This document shows, one piece after another, positions 16,471 to 25,996 of a DNA stretch of 64,000 bases (the first letter of the stretch is position 1; every line of letters begins with the position of its first letter). The translations under genes were made by a program, and so were the position numbers. The notes below the pieces were generated by a model that was not told the origin of the DNA, searched no databases, and saw only the letters and a list, made by a program, of their open reading frames with translations. This DNA comes from Pseudobdellovibrionaceae bacterium (GTDB taxonomy: Bacteria; Bdellovibrionota; FAC87; UBA2466; JACKAF01), in the NCBI GenBank assembly GCA_020635235.1, contig JACKAF010000001.1, positions 1 to 64,000 of the forward strand. The letters run 5' to 3'.

Positions 16471-17401
16471 ACCATCGAAAAGCCAGCTCCAGAAAATCGC
16501 TGCGTTCGTGGTATTCGTCGGTCTTTTATACCTCGGATGGCGCCACTCGAATGCCGTAGAGTGGAGCCGCGTAGTGGGTGCACCACATTGGGCGCTCGCC
16601 TCTCTGATCTGCAGCTTCCTGACCATCAGCTTAAACTTCCAAGTTTGGTTGCAGCTTCTAAACCGAAATGGAATCCCAATCGCAACAAAAAGCGCCTACC
16701 GCCTCTATTCGCTGGCTTCCTTAAGCCGCTACCTACCGGGCGGGCAAGTTTGGCAATACGCCTCGTTGATTAAGTTCTCTGAAACACCAGAGATGAAAGT
16801 GCGCACGGCCAGCTCGCAGGTTTTTGCCACTTTGTGTGGGCTATCCGGCGGCTTTCTGCTGCTATTTTTGAATCTGGGTTCGGTAAACTTAGCCAGGAAT
16901 GAGCAAGCGCTCGCGCTGGCAAGCGTCTTTCTCTTCTTACTTGTAGTGGCCTTCACCCATAGCACGTCCAGAGGGAAAGTATCTTTAGCACTCCGCTTTC
17001 TCAGCCGCGGGAAAATTCAGGAAATACCGGCGATTTCCGCTTGGAATTTTACGGCCGGCATACTCGCGTCGACGCTCAGCTGGGCTCTTACATGCGGTTC
17101 TTACCTTTGCCTATGGCATCTCGCGGGGCAACCTGTCAGCTTCGATATCTTAACTTACATCATGGCCAGCTACGCCATCGCCGTACTCGGGGCCTATGTG
17201 AGCATCGTAACCCCTGCCGGTTTAGGGGTCCGCGAAGGGCTCTTTGCCGCCCTACTGGGACTCAAAGCTCCCATGGGGGTTGCGGTATTCGTTGCGCTCT
17301 CCGGTGGGGTTTCGCTTTTCCTAGCGGAAGTTCTTTTTCTAAGTCCTTTCCTCGCCACTCACTTACTGAGAGTGAGTCGAGTCTCTTCTGAAGAGCGGTA
17401 A
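16463..17401 (+). CDS. Lysylphosphatidylglycerol synthase-like membrane protein (UPF0104)
   Basis: Integral inner-membrane protein of 312 residues with about eight hydrophobic segments. Two motifs mark the LPG_synthase_TM/UPF0104 family: RYLPGGQVWQ and the loop TPAGLGVREG. Family members include the flippase half of MprF and proteins next to glycan biosynthesis genes; lipid or lipid-linked sugar translocation is therefore possible but not shown. It overlaps the DUF354 gene by eight bases. Its 3' end runs 43 bases into the convergent membrane protein gene. Confidence 0.82.
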   Translation: MLKPSKSQLQKIAAFVVFVGLLYLGWRHSNAVEWSRVVGAPHWALASLICSFLTISLNFQVWLQLLNRNGIPIATKSAYRLYSLASLSRYLPGGQVWQYASLIKFSETPEMKVRTASSQVFATLCGLSGGFLLLFLNLGSVNLARNEQALALASVFLFLLVVAFTHSTSRGKVSLALRFLSRGKIQEIPAISAWNFTAGILASTLSWALTCGSYLCLWHLAGQPVSFDILTYIMASYAIAVLGAYVSIVTPAGLGVREGLFAALLGLKAPMGVAVFVALSGGVSLFLAEVLFLSPFLATHLLRVSRVSSEER

Positions 17402-19449
17402 AAAGCCAACTGCATGCAATGCTCCCCCAGTTCAAGCGGAGGCGCTTTCAAACTAAATTGTGGGTAGCGGACACATTGGTCGAGGCGACCCGTCTCGACG
17501 AGCGTGGAATACTTTTGCGGACGGCTTACCCAAAGCGGTTGGTAGTTCTTCTCTCTGAGGGCCTGAAAGAAGCGGATCCCTTCCTGCGAGTCCGGATTGG
17601 CTTCACCGGCGAAAAGGAGCGGATAACCGTACGCCGTGGCAAAAGGTACGATGTACGTAAGTTCTCTCCAGTTGTCAGAGCCAGCAACTAAAATCTTGTT
17701 TCCACCGGATGCCAGCCTGGCCGCCCCGCCTTCATAGATCGAGGCAGTTCCACGCGCCACGTCCGCATGATTTATCAAGCTGAGCACCCATAATCCCCAA
17801 ATGAGGCTAAAGGCGTAGGCCGTCCGTATCCACATGCGTTTGCGCCCGACATAGAGGTGTACGCAAGCCATGGCCATTCCAATAACTGCGAGGGGGACGA
17901 ACTCCGTTAAGAAGCAGCGTTGCAGGTATACCTGCAACGGAAAAGGCCCGAAATAATAAACCAAATAGAAAAAGAGACAGAACGGAAGATACGTCTGCAG
18001 AAACAGACTTTTTGAAAGCGCCTGCTTTGACAGCCAAACAGTCCATCCATAAAGGGCAAAGAAAAAAACTAAGGGCCCGATGTAAAAAAGTACGGAATCC
18101 AGGTTGAACTCGACAAATGGGAAACCACCAATCGACTCCGGCAGGTAGAGAAAAGTTTTTCCGTACCTAATTACAAGCCCGAAAAGCAGCGCCCCAAAGT
18201 ATGCAAAAACCCACCACCGTCGATCGCGTTTACTAACAGTCGACAACTTTAGATGGCTACCGACAATGACCAGAACGAGACTTAGCACCGGGAGCAGCAT
18301 TGGAATGAGCCATGAATACGGCAGCTCCCAGTTTGCACCACTCAACCTTACCGCTACGCGATCCACCACTGACGCTACGAGCCCGGTAATATAGTGCGGA
18401 GCCACTCTACATACCGTGGCTCCCACAATGGATAATCCAAAGAAAAACGAGATCCAAAACCGCCAATCACCCCGAGCTCGTTTGTCCTCCGCGTATAGCA
18501 TGCCCACGGCGAGTGCAAAAAAAGGAACGTACATTAACCCTGTAGCTCGCGCCACCATCGTCGCCAAAAGGCATCCCAAAAACCACCAACGCCATTCCCA
18601 AAACCCAGACAACCGTTCAACGCTAACAAAAACCATCCCGAGAAAGAAAACCTGAGCCAAGGGTTCGGAAAGCGGTTCGCGGTAAAGGGGGGCCACCAGC
18701 GGAGAAGCAACAAAAAGCAAAAGAAACGCAAAGCTCCACAACTTTTGAACCCGAATCGACTGCAACGTGGCCAAGAGAAGCAGTAGAGAGCAAAGCAAAT
18801 GGAAGAGGTTCATCTTTACCGCGTGCAATGGACCAAAAAGTGAAAGGCCAAAGGCGTACCAAACGGGGGCACCAAATAGCCCATGAAAACTTCGGACGCC
18901 TTCCCCCGAAGGGTGGGGATACAAGCCGAAGAGTTCGAAGCCTTTTGTACTCTTCAAAAACTCACTTACCCCCGCCATCTTCTTTAACTCGACTGTAGGA
19001 TCGTGAAACAAAAACTGCCCCTTCGTCTCCAAATGGTGCGCCGCACTTAGATAAACTCCGGAGTCGTGGGTCGGAAAGATATAGTTGATACTGTGCCACT
19101 GGAGGCCCGCCGCTAAAGCCATTGCACTCGCCAGGATAAGAACGTCGGCCCTCACTAAGTCGTTTCGAAAGCTGAGAGGACGAAACCAGAAACGCTTTGC
19201 TAAAGAATAAAAGGCCGGCAAGCCGCAGACCAGCGCGGACGCGGCGTGTAACGACAAACTCCACTTATCCAGCCAAACCAGCGGAACAGCGGAAAGAAGA
19301 AAAACTAACTGCACCGCAAGCAAAGATAGCGCTAACTCCTTAACGCTGAGCACCAACTCGTCGTGTCGATAAAAAACGTAGCGCCAGGCCAAACCAGTAA
19401 CGAGCAGAACAATGAGAAGAATGAGTGGCATGGACCCATTATAAAGCAC
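17359..19449 (-). CDS. Large polytopic membrane protein, probable GT-C glycosyltransferase
   Basis: 696 residues with a dozen or more hydrophobic segments and a soluble C-terminal region of about 120 residues. The first periplasmic loop reads INYIFPTHDSGVYLSAAHHL, with an acidic residue after the first helices, as in GT-C (PMT/ArnT/GT39-like) enzymes that use polyprenyl-phosphate sugars. I cannot place it in a named subfamily. ATG 19431 (MPLILLIV) is an alternative start. It is the only minus-strand gene within the polysaccharide cluster and overlaps its convergent neighbour by 43 bases. Confidence 0.65.
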   Translation of the reverse strand: MLYNGSMPLILLIVLLVTGLAWRYVFYRHDELVLSVKELALSLLAVQLVFLLSAVPLVWLDKWSLSLHAASALVCGLPAFYSLAKRFWFRPLSFRNDLVRADVLILASAMALAAGLQWHSINYIFPTHDSGVYLSAAHHLETKGQFLFHDPTVELKKMAGVSEFLKSTKGFELFGLYPHPSGEGVRSFHGLFGAPVWYAFGLSLFGPLHAVKMNLFHLLCSLLLLLATLQSIRVQKLWSFAFLLLFVASPLVAPLYREPLSEPLAQVFFLGMVFVSVERLSGFWEWRWWFLGCLLATMVARATGLMYVPFFALAVGMLYAEDKRARGDWRFWISFFFGLSIVGATVCRVAPHYITGLVASVVDRVAVRLSGANWELPYSWLIPMLLPVLSLVLVIVGSHLKLSTVSKRDRRWWVFAYFGALLFGLVIRYGKTFLYLPESIGGFPFVEFNLDSVLFYIGPLVFFFALYGWTVWLSKQALSKSLFLQTYLPFCLFFYLVYYFGPFPLQVYLQRCFLTEFVPLAVIGMAMACVHLYVGRKRMWIRTAYAFSLIWGLWVLSLINHADVARGTASIYEGGAARLASGGNKILVAGSDNWRELTYIVPFATAYGYPLLFAGEANPDSQEGIRFFQALREKNYQPLWVSRPQKYSTLVETGRLDQCVRYPQFSLKAPPLELGEHCMQLAFYRSSEETRLTLSK

Positions 19450-19546
19450 CGGTGTCGTGCCACCGAGAACTCTACAAAGCGCACCGCATCATGCCTTATA
19501 ATATAAGGACCAACCTTCTTTCCAATCCGGACAAGGGACTCCTGAA

Positions 19547-21430
19547 ATGTGTGGCATCGTAGGCCTATGGAACGCATTTGATTCCCCAGACTACTACACC
19601 CCGACCATTCAAAAAATGGCGGGCGAAGTAAACCATCGAGGCCCTGAGGCCAAGGGTTTCGCTCAGGGTGAAAACTGGGCGCTTGGTCACACACGGTTGG
19701 CAATTATCGATCTGGAAAATGGCGCGCAACCGCTTTGGAACTCAGATGGTACCCGGGTAATTATCGGCAACAACGAAATCTACAATGCCCCAGAACTCCG
19801 GCAAATTTTACAGAGCCTTGGCAGCCGATTCCAAACAGGATCCGACACTGAAGTCATTCTCAAAGGCTGGGAGATGTGGGGTTATGAGGTTTTCTCTAAG
19901 CTCAACGGAATGTTCGCAGTGGCTATTGTCGATATCCCCAAGAGGACCTGTGTTCTAGCGCGCGACCCGATGGGCATAAAACCCCTGCACTACTCTCGCT
20001 TCGGCAAAGGTTATGCATTCTGCAGTGAAATTAAGTCACTACTAAAAATCCCGGGCTGGTCCACCGAACCGAACCGCGATGCGGCCCATTTATTCATGAA
20101 TTTTCGTTATGTTCCCAATGAAGAGACTCTTTTTAGCGGCGTATACCGGCTTCCCCCGGGGGCCGTCGCAACACTCGACGGCCACTCTTTAAGAGTCGAA
20201 CGCTATTTCGAACTAACTCCAAAAACCACGAGTAGAGACAATGGAGAAGAAGCCGTAGAAAAGCTCGGATTTTTACTCGAAAATGCAGTCAAGCGCCATC
20301 TCATTTCAGACGTCGAAGTCGCGAGCTATCTGTCCGGGGGAATCGATTCTTCGTTAGTAACCGCGCTGGCTTCCCGCTTTAGCCCTGGAATTCGGACCTT
20401 CTGCATGGGATTTGGCGAAGACTCCGACGAAAACAAAGATGCGGCTCTGGTCGCGAACTCTCTTTCTACCCTTCACAAAGATCTCTTTGTTGGAACAACC
20501 CCTCTAGACCGATTTGCTGAAACCATCTGGTTTGTCGAAGAGCCAAAGATCAATTGTTTGCAAGGTTATCTTCTGGCGGAGGCTGTTTCCAAGGAAGTGA
20601 AGGTCGCCTTATCAGGGTTGGGAGGAGACGAGCTCTTCGTCGGTTATGTCAATAACGACATACTCCTTCCCATGACGGTCGCTTCGCGCTTTCTCCCTGC
20701 CGGACTCTCAAGAAATCTTGGAGCAATCCAAAAGCATTTCCCTACCCTAGGAAACCAGCACTATTTTAGAGCTCTTGAGTTGGGAATGAATCTGAACGAT
20801 CCTCTTAGCTACTACGCTATCTTACGAAACTGTTTCGATCACAGCCCATTTCTCCTGCAGGAGATCTACGCTTCACCGCAAAAGCATTGGCACAACTACT
20901 CGATCGAGTCATTACGCCCCTACTTTGATGCTACGGATCCGGACGTGCTAAATGCCTTGTTACGTCTTGAAGCCAGGACAAAGCTTGTGAACGACTTCCT
21001 TCTTACCGAAGACAGGGTCTCGATGGCGCATTCTCTTGAAGTACGTACGCCCTTGTTGGACAAGACTCTCGTAGAATATGCGTTTTCTCTCCCCTCGTCA
21101 GTAAAATACAAATTTCGGCAGAAAAAGAGATTACTGAAAAGGGCCGGCCAAAGCTACTTGCCCGATGAGATTCTAAATAAGAAGAAATGGGGATTTTCAT
21201 TCACTCCCCATCTATTCTTCGAAAAACAGCTGCGAGACTTTGCAAGGCAAACTCTGACAAAAGCGGCGGTAAAGGATCTTGGCTGGTTTTCCTGGCCTTG
21301 GATCGAGCGGGTCCTAAACTCAAAGCCCTCCCCTAAACTACGCTGGCACTACTTTAACTTGTGGGTAATGGCAGGGTTTCATATCTGGCATGATCACTTT
21401 TTTAACAGTAAACGCAGCGAGAGAGCATGA
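19547..21430 (+). CDS. asnB: Asparagine synthetase B-type amidotransferase
   Basis: Glutamine-dependent amidotransferase of 627 residues. Cys2 (after Met removal) is the class II nucleophile in MCGIVGLW, and NHRGPEAKG and TGSDTEVIL follow. The synthetase domain has the PP-loop SGGIDSS (263-269) and GLGGDELFVGY. The usual NGEIYN motif reads NNEIYN, so the glycine of the oxyanion-hole pair is asparagine. In a sugar cluster such proteins often amidate uronic acids or modify the glycan rather than make free asparagine; that is inference. A TATAAT at 19497-19502 lies 45 bases upstream. It overlaps the next gene in ATGA. Confidence 0.87.
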   Translation: MCGIVGLWNAFDSPDYYTPTIQKMAGEVNHRGPEAKGFAQGENWALGHTRLAIIDLENGAQPLWNSDGTRVIIGNNEIYNAPELRQILQSLGSRFQTGSDTEVILKGWEMWGYEVFSKLNGMFAVAIVDIPKRTCVLARDPMGIKPLHYSRFGKGYAFCSEIKSLLKIPGWSTEPNRDAAHLFMNFRYVPNEETLFSGVYRLPPGAVATLDGHSLRVERYFELTPKTTSRDNGEEAVEKLGFLLENAVKRHLISDVEVASYLSGGIDSSLVTALASRFSPGIRTFCMGFGEDSDENKDAALVANSLSTLHKDLFVGTTPLDRFAETIWFVEEPKINCLQGYLLAEAVSKEVKVALSGLGGDELFVGYVNNDILLPMTVASRFLPAGLSRNLGAIQKHFPTLGNQHYFRALELGMNLNDPLSYYAILRNCFDHSPFLLQEIYASPQKHWHNYSIESLRPYFDATDPDVLNALLRLEARTKLVNDFLLTEDRVSMAHSLEVRTPLLDKTLVEYAFSLPSSVKYKFRQKKRLLKRAGQSYLPDEILNKKKWGFSFTPHLFFEKQLRDFARQTLTKAAVKDLGWFSWPWIERVLNSKPSPKLRWHYFNLWVMAGFHIWHDHFFNSKRSERA

Positions 21431-22605
21431 ACGAGCTTAGTAAAAAGGCACTGAAGCACTTTGGGATGTGGCTGGGGCTTCCGTTTACCCAGGCGGAGAA
21501 AACTCTCCGGCCCTATACAACTCAGCTCTCGATCGAACTCAATCGCCTGGCCTCCGCACTCTACTTCCCCCCGGGGGCAGACTCAAAAACTCGGGCTTTG
21601 CAGACTGCTACCGCAGACAGGGGACTCTGGCGAATGGCAAAGAGGATTGGAGTCCGACCTAAGGCATTCTGGCCGAATGGCCGTCCTTATGCAGTTTGTG
21701 TCAGTCACGACATCGACCGAATTTTTTCTTCAGTGCACGCGCTAAAAAATCTAACTCGCGCGCCAGGCCGAACTTTAAAGTCACTTGTTCACGATCTCCG
21801 CTCGACCTTCTCCCCCCACCGACACAAGGAGAATCCTTTTTTTAATTTTGACCGAATGATGTCTTTGGAAGCAGGCTGGGGAATTCCATCCACAGTCTAC
21901 GTGCTCTTTGAGAAACGTCGCCCTTTCTTTGCACTGCGAAACCTGGAGCTGCAGCACGTGTTGGGCGTGTACACCCCAAAGACTTTGCAGGACAAATTGC
22001 GCATGTATCAAAACCTCGGAAATGAGGTTGGCCTGCATGCCTCTTTTGACTCCTGGCGCGACAAGGAAGCTCTTGAGCGGGAACTTGAGGCGCTTAAGGG
22101 CCTCGGAGTTCGAGAAGTTCGAGGGGTCCGCAATCACTACCTAAATTTTGATCGTGGGTTTACAGAATCAATAATGCCGCAATCTGGAATCCTTTATGAC
22201 AGCACCATGGGGTTCAATTTCGCAAACGGCTTTCGTTGCGGCACAAGCTTTCCCTTTCGCATGGGTCATCTCTGGGAACTACCTTTCCAATTGATGGATT
22301 CCTCTTTGCGCGCACAGTACCCTGACCGCAACGAAGCCAAGCAGACGTGCTCGACAATTCAAGATGAGGTCCGTCGTCAGGGCGGCGTGCTGGTCCTGAA
22401 CTGGCACTTCCGAGTAATGAATGCCGATCACGCCCCGGAAGAAATAGAAGTTCTCCACCAGATGGTGGATCAGGGAATTCGGGACGGAGCCTGGTTTACC
22501 ACCCCGGCTGAACTGATTCGCCAGTGGGAATACCGAACTTTCGAGGATGTCAAATTGGGTGAGACGGAAAAGCCCGCAACTCAACCGTCCGCTCTGCTCT
22601 TATAG
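21427..22605 (+). CDS. Polysaccharide deacetylase-like protein (NodB fold)
   Basis: 392 residues. The central region shows NodB-like features: a first motif VSHDIDR around residue 95, containing the metal-binding Asp, and NEVGLHASF, containing the His motif. A later VRNHYLNFD and a C-terminal VLNWHFR also fit the fold. The N-terminal 80 residues are of unknown role. Such proteins usually remove N-acetyl groups from polymers or are carbohydrate-binding relatives in exopolysaccharide clusters. No signal peptide is seen, so it may act in the cytoplasm. It is translationally coupled to asnB. Confidence 0.75.
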   Translation: MNELSKKALKHFGMWLGLPFTQAEKTLRPYTTQLSIELNRLASALYFPPGADSKTRALQTATADRGLWRMAKRIGVRPKAFWPNGRPYAVCVSHDIDRIFSSVHALKNLTRAPGRTLKSLVHDLRSTFSPHRHKENPFFNFDRMMSLEAGWGIPSTVYVLFEKRRPFFALRNLELQHVLGVYTPKTLQDKLRMYQNLGNEVGLHASFDSWRDKEALERELEALKGLGVREVRGVRNHYLNFDRGFTESIMPQSGILYDSTMGFNFANGFRCGTSFPFRMGHLWELPFQLMDSSLRAQYPDRNEAKQTCSTIQDEVRRQGGVLVLNWHFRVMNADHAPEEIEVLHQMVDQGIRDGAWFTTPAELIRQWEYRTFEDVKLGETEKPATQPSALLL

Positions 22606-22613
22606 GAAAAACT

Positions 22614-23570
22614 ATGTACCGAAACAAAAAAATCTCACTCGTTATTCCTGCTTACCGGGAAGAGAAACTCATTGACCAGACCCTCTCCGGAATACCCGAT
22701 TTGATAGACAGAATCTATGTTGTCGATGATTGCAGTCCCGACGAGCAAAACAAAATCATTGAGCGCTGCGCGGAGACCGACCCGCGTATTCAGTTACTGA
22801 AGCACCAAGTGAATCAGGGGCCCGGGGGTGCCATCATCACGGGCTACCTCCAATCAAGCAAAGACAACTTCGATATTGCGGTGGTTGTAGGCGGCGATTT
22901 TCAAATGAACCTGAACGAAGTTAGCAGGTTCCTCGATCCGATTATTGATGGTCAGGCAGACTACACCAAGGGGAATCGATTTCTGCGAGAGCAGCTCGAA
23001 AAAACCATCGGCAGCATGCCGAAACTACGGCTCATCGCAAACTGGCTGATTACCGGGCTGACCAAAATGGCCTCGGGCTATTTCAATATTATGGATGTCG
23101 TAGACGGGTACACGGCCATAAGCAAAGAGGCCATCGACACGATCAATTGGTCGAGAGCATGGAAGCGTTACGGTTACCCCATGGATTTTCTCATTCGGCT
23201 CAATGCCTACTGTTTTCGGGTAAAGGATATTCCCCGGAGTGCCATCTACCTACCGGGCGTGCGTCAGTCACAGATCAACGGTTGGAAGTACGCCTTTCAA
23301 GTGACACCGATGCTGGTGCGAAATTTTCTATGGAGACTCAAATTCAAGTACGTATATCTGGATTTTCACCCTCTGGTGCTCTTTTACCTCCTGGCTTTTG
23401 TGCTCGTTCCCACGGGTTTGCTCGCCGGCATAGGACTTATTGCTGATAAGGTGTTTTTTGAAGGCACCTATATCACGGCGCCGAGAACTATATTAATTGC
23501 ACTTTGCTTGATATCGGGATTCCAGTTCTTTCTTTTTGCCATGCTCTTTGACCGTGAAGAAACCAAGTAA
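22614..23570 (+). CDS. Family 2 glycosyltransferase (DPM1/DPG-synthase-like)
   Basis: 318 residues. The GT2 start is SLVIPAYREEKLI, followed by VVDDCSPDE, GPGGAIITGY and VVVGGDFQMN, in which the Asp of the usual GDGQ/DxD motif is in GGDFQM. Two C-terminal membrane helices (LVLFYLLAFVLVPTGLLAG and TILIALCLISGFQFFLFAM) anchor it. This layout resembles dolichyl/polyprenyl-phosphate sugar synthases that charge lipid carriers, possibly feeding the GT-C protein at 17359-19449. It begins eight bases after the deacetylase gene. Confidence 0.87.
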   Translation: MYRNKKISLVIPAYREEKLIDQTLSGIPDLIDRIYVVDDCSPDEQNKIIERCAETDPRIQLLKHQVNQGPGGAIITGYLQSSKDNFDIAVVVGGDFQMNLNEVSRFLDPIIDGQADYTKGNRFLREQLEKTIGSMPKLRLIANWLITGLTKMASGYFNIMDVVDGYTAISKEAIDTINWSRAWKRYGYPMDFLIRLNAYCFRVKDIPRSAIYLPGVRQSQINGWKYAFQVTPMLVRNFLWRLKFKYVYLDFHPLVLFYLLAFVLVPTGLLAGIGLIADKVFFEGTYITAPRTILIALCLISGFQFFLFAMLFDREETK

Positions 23571-24822
23571 ACAATCTATTACCGAAGCAATCCAAAGGCT
23601 CGAAAATCACTGCCGAACTCGAGACTTTGCAGGGTACAGCAAGTTTGATGCACTCAACTCCCCGTTGATGGAAACGGTTTTTGGGGGCTCCGCATTCGGC
23701 CGATTGCTCGTAACCCAGCTGGTAAACCGGGTACCCTTACCGCTGCGCCGTTGGTTGGGGGTTCGCAAAAGCCGCAATCCGAAAGGGATCGCAAACTTTA
23801 TCAAGGGATACTGCCTTTCAAACTCGAGCGCACCTTCTCCGCAAGCACTCGCACAGGTCACCACACTTTCCGACTGGTTGCTCGCTAACACTTCAAAAGC
23901 TCACGGAGCGTATCAAGGCAAAGGTACCGCCTGGGGCTACAATTTCCCCTGGCAAAGTCCGGGCTTCTTTGCCCCGCGCCACTACCCGAATTGCATTGTT
24001 ACAATCTTTTGTGGGGACGCTCTTCTGAACGCCTACCTGCAAACTCGACAGCCGCGCTATCTCGAGGCCGCACTCGGCGCCGCGGATTTCATCACCCAGG
24101 CACTTCCCGTACTCGACTCAACGGAGCGCCACCTCTGCATCGGTTACGTCACCGCCCCTCTCCGCTGGCGCGTCATCAATATCAACGCCGTCAGCGCCGG
24201 CTTCCTGGCCAAATTGGGGGTGCACGCCAACCGCCCGGAACTTATCGGCCAGGCGAAACGGATGGTAGCTTGGGTCATCGACGCGCGAAACCCAGATTAC
24301 TCCTGGAATTACACTAGTCCGAAAAACCAATCGGGGATTGGACCAGACAACTACCATACAGGGGGCATACTCGACGGCATCGCCGACTACATGCTGGCGA
24401 GCCGAGATTTCACAGTTCAGGAAACCTACGAGCGAGGGCTTTCCTACTACGCTGACAAGTTTTTTACCGCGGAACACGCTCCAAAGTGGCGAGCTCACCG
24501 AGACTACCCACAGGATATTCACGGAGCCGCGCAAGGTATTTTGACCTTCTGCAAAGCGGAGACGATTCGCCCGGGCAATCTCTCTTTCGCGCGAAATATA
24601 CTGGAATGGACTTTAACTAACCTTGCAGGGCCCGAAGGCAATTTTTATTACCAAAAGCACAAACTCTTTACCTGGAAACTGGAACTCATGCGCTGGTCGA
24701 ACAGTTGGATGTTCTGGGCTATGAACACCTACCAGGCAGAGCTGCAGAAGTTGTTGAGGCCCAAAGAAAAAATCTATGATCCCTCGCTTTCGTCCACCTC
24801 TGAAGTGGAAGCAAATCTTTAA
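23536..24822 (+). CDS. Polysaccharide-cluster protein, alpha/alpha-barrel-like
   Basis: 428 residues. The N-terminal motif DFAGYSKFDALNSPL and the helical repeats (TAWGYNFPWQ, HTGGILDGIADYM, HGAAQGILTF) recall a family found in exopolysaccharide clusters and resembling six-hairpin glycosidases. Some members carry misleading names in databases. Catalytic residues cannot be assigned. There is no signal peptide. The start is uncertain: ATG 23536 and GTG 23554 both overlap the GT2 gene (by 35 and 17 bases) and neither has a good ribosome site. It overlaps the following aminotransferase-like gene by 47 bases. Confidence 0.6.
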   Translation: MPCSLTVKKPSKQSITEAIQRLENHCRTRDFAGYSKFDALNSPLMETVFGGSAFGRLLVTQLVNRVPLPLRRWLGVRKSRNPKGIANFIKGYCLSNSSAPSPQALAQVTTLSDWLLANTSKAHGAYQGKGTAWGYNFPWQSPGFFAPRHYPNCIVTIFCGDALLNAYLQTRQPRYLEAALGAADFITQALPVLDSTERHLCIGYVTAPLRWRVININAVSAGFLAKLGVHANRPELIGQAKRMVAWVIDARNPDYSWNYTSPKNQSGIGPDNYHTGGILDGIADYMLASRDFTVQETYERGLSYYADKFFTAEHAPKWRAHRDYPQDIHGAAQGILTFCKAETIRPGNLSFARNILEWTLTNLAGPEGNFYYQKHKLFTWKLELMRWSNSWMFWAMNTYQAELQKLLRPKEKIYDPSLSSTSEVEANL

Positions 24823-25996
24823 GATCTTGGGCGGAGCCGAAGTTCCGCTCGAAGATTGGGAAAAGCGCCTAGCCGCTGCGGCAGGGTACGCGCATGCCGT
24901 GTGGTTTCCGTACGGGCGCGTCGCTGTGAAAGCGTATTTCGAGAGTCAGAGCGGGAACGCGCACGCTGTTCTTTCCCCGTTTAACTGCTCGGCACTTCTG
25001 GCAGGTCTACTCTCGGCCAGAGTAAACATAAGTTACGTCGATACAGAACCCACTGGTTTCAACCAGGATCCCGACCTTTTTCTTAGTGCACTGCGTGTCT
25101 CTAAGAAACGAACGGGTATTATTGTCCACCAATGGGGAATCGATCCTCATCTTCCCGTAAACGCTACACCGAACCCGTTATTACACGACAAAGCACTCTG
25201 CGATCTCGTGAGTCCGGTAGAACACTTGAAAAATGACGACGCCGTACTACACAGCTTCGGCTGGGGAAAACCCATAGCGAGCCTACACGGCGCCGCTCTA
25301 TTCACAAATTTTGCGCCCGCGGCCGCACGCTGGAAAACCTGGCAGCAAACTAATCTATTGCCCGCGCTGCCCATAAGAGACTTTGCAGAATGCGTCGCTC
25401 TAAAGTTGGCCTTCCAGCCAATGCTTTTTGGCGTCACGCAGCAGATTGCGGGCTCGCTCCCGCCTGCTAGACAGCTCAGCGGAAACACAGCGGGTGGGGG
25501 TACCAGCCTTCCTGGAAACTGGAACAGACTAGTTTCAGAATCCATTTTTCAGATGGCGTGGGAGCAAATTGAGACCCAAATCAAGAATTCCGCGAAGCGA
25601 ATAGAAATCAACGACCATTACTCAACACTACTACAACCCCTGACTGGAGTGTTGGCGCTACCTCCGACCGGTGTACCCCTCTCGCACTACCCTGTAAGAC
25701 TCCAGAATAGGGATGGCCTGCACAAGCACCTACTTCGCTCCGGAATTTTTAGCAGTAACCGCCTATTCAACCGATTACTGTCTGACCTTGCCCCCAACCA
25801 GAATTCAAAAAGAGATTTTCCAAATGCCCGTCGCCTGTGCGCAGAAACACTGCATCTGCCGCTCTACCCGTCGTTAGGCATCGCGGAACAGAGAACAATC
25901 GCCGCCGCTATTTCTGAATGGTGCCGGCAACAAGAGAGAGAGAAATCATGCTACTCAATTACCACGGACGTGAGTTCATCGACCATCCGGAGCTAA
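24776..25996 (+). CDS. DegT/DnrJ-like PLP-dependent aminotransferase homologue
   Basis: 406 residues in the DegT/DnrJ/EryC1 sugar-aminotransferase style. MIPRFRPPLKW is a typical opening for part of this group, and AHAVWFPYGRVAVKAYF corresponds to the cofactor-binding start. The proposed PLP lysine is in HSFGWGKPIASLHG, where relatives read SF..K....GEGG. The aspartate and glycine-rich surroundings are weaker than in active sugar aminotransferases, so it may be divergent or non-catalytic. ATG 24776 overlaps the preceding gene by 47 bases; TTG 24827 would avoid the overlap but lose the conserved start. Confidence 0.62.
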   Translation: MIPRFRPPLKWKQIFKILGGAEVPLEDWEKRLAAAAGYAHAVWFPYGRVAVKAYFESQSGNAHAVLSPFNCSALLAGLLSARVNISYVDTEPTGFNQDPDLFLSALRVSKKRTGIIVHQWGIDPHLPVNATPNPLLHDKALCDLVSPVEHLKNDDAVLHSFGWGKPIASLHGAALFTNFAPAAARWKTWQQTNLLPALPIRDFAECVALKLAFQPMLFGVTQQIAGSLPPARQLSGNTAGGGTSLPGNWNRLVSESIFQMAWEQIETQIKNSAKRIEINDHYSTLLQPLTGVLALPPTGVPLSHYPVRLQNRDGLHKHLLRSGIFSSNRLFNRLLSDLAPNQNSKRDFPNARRLCAETLHLPLYPSLGIAEQRTIAAAISEWCRQQEREKSCYSITTDVSSSTIRS

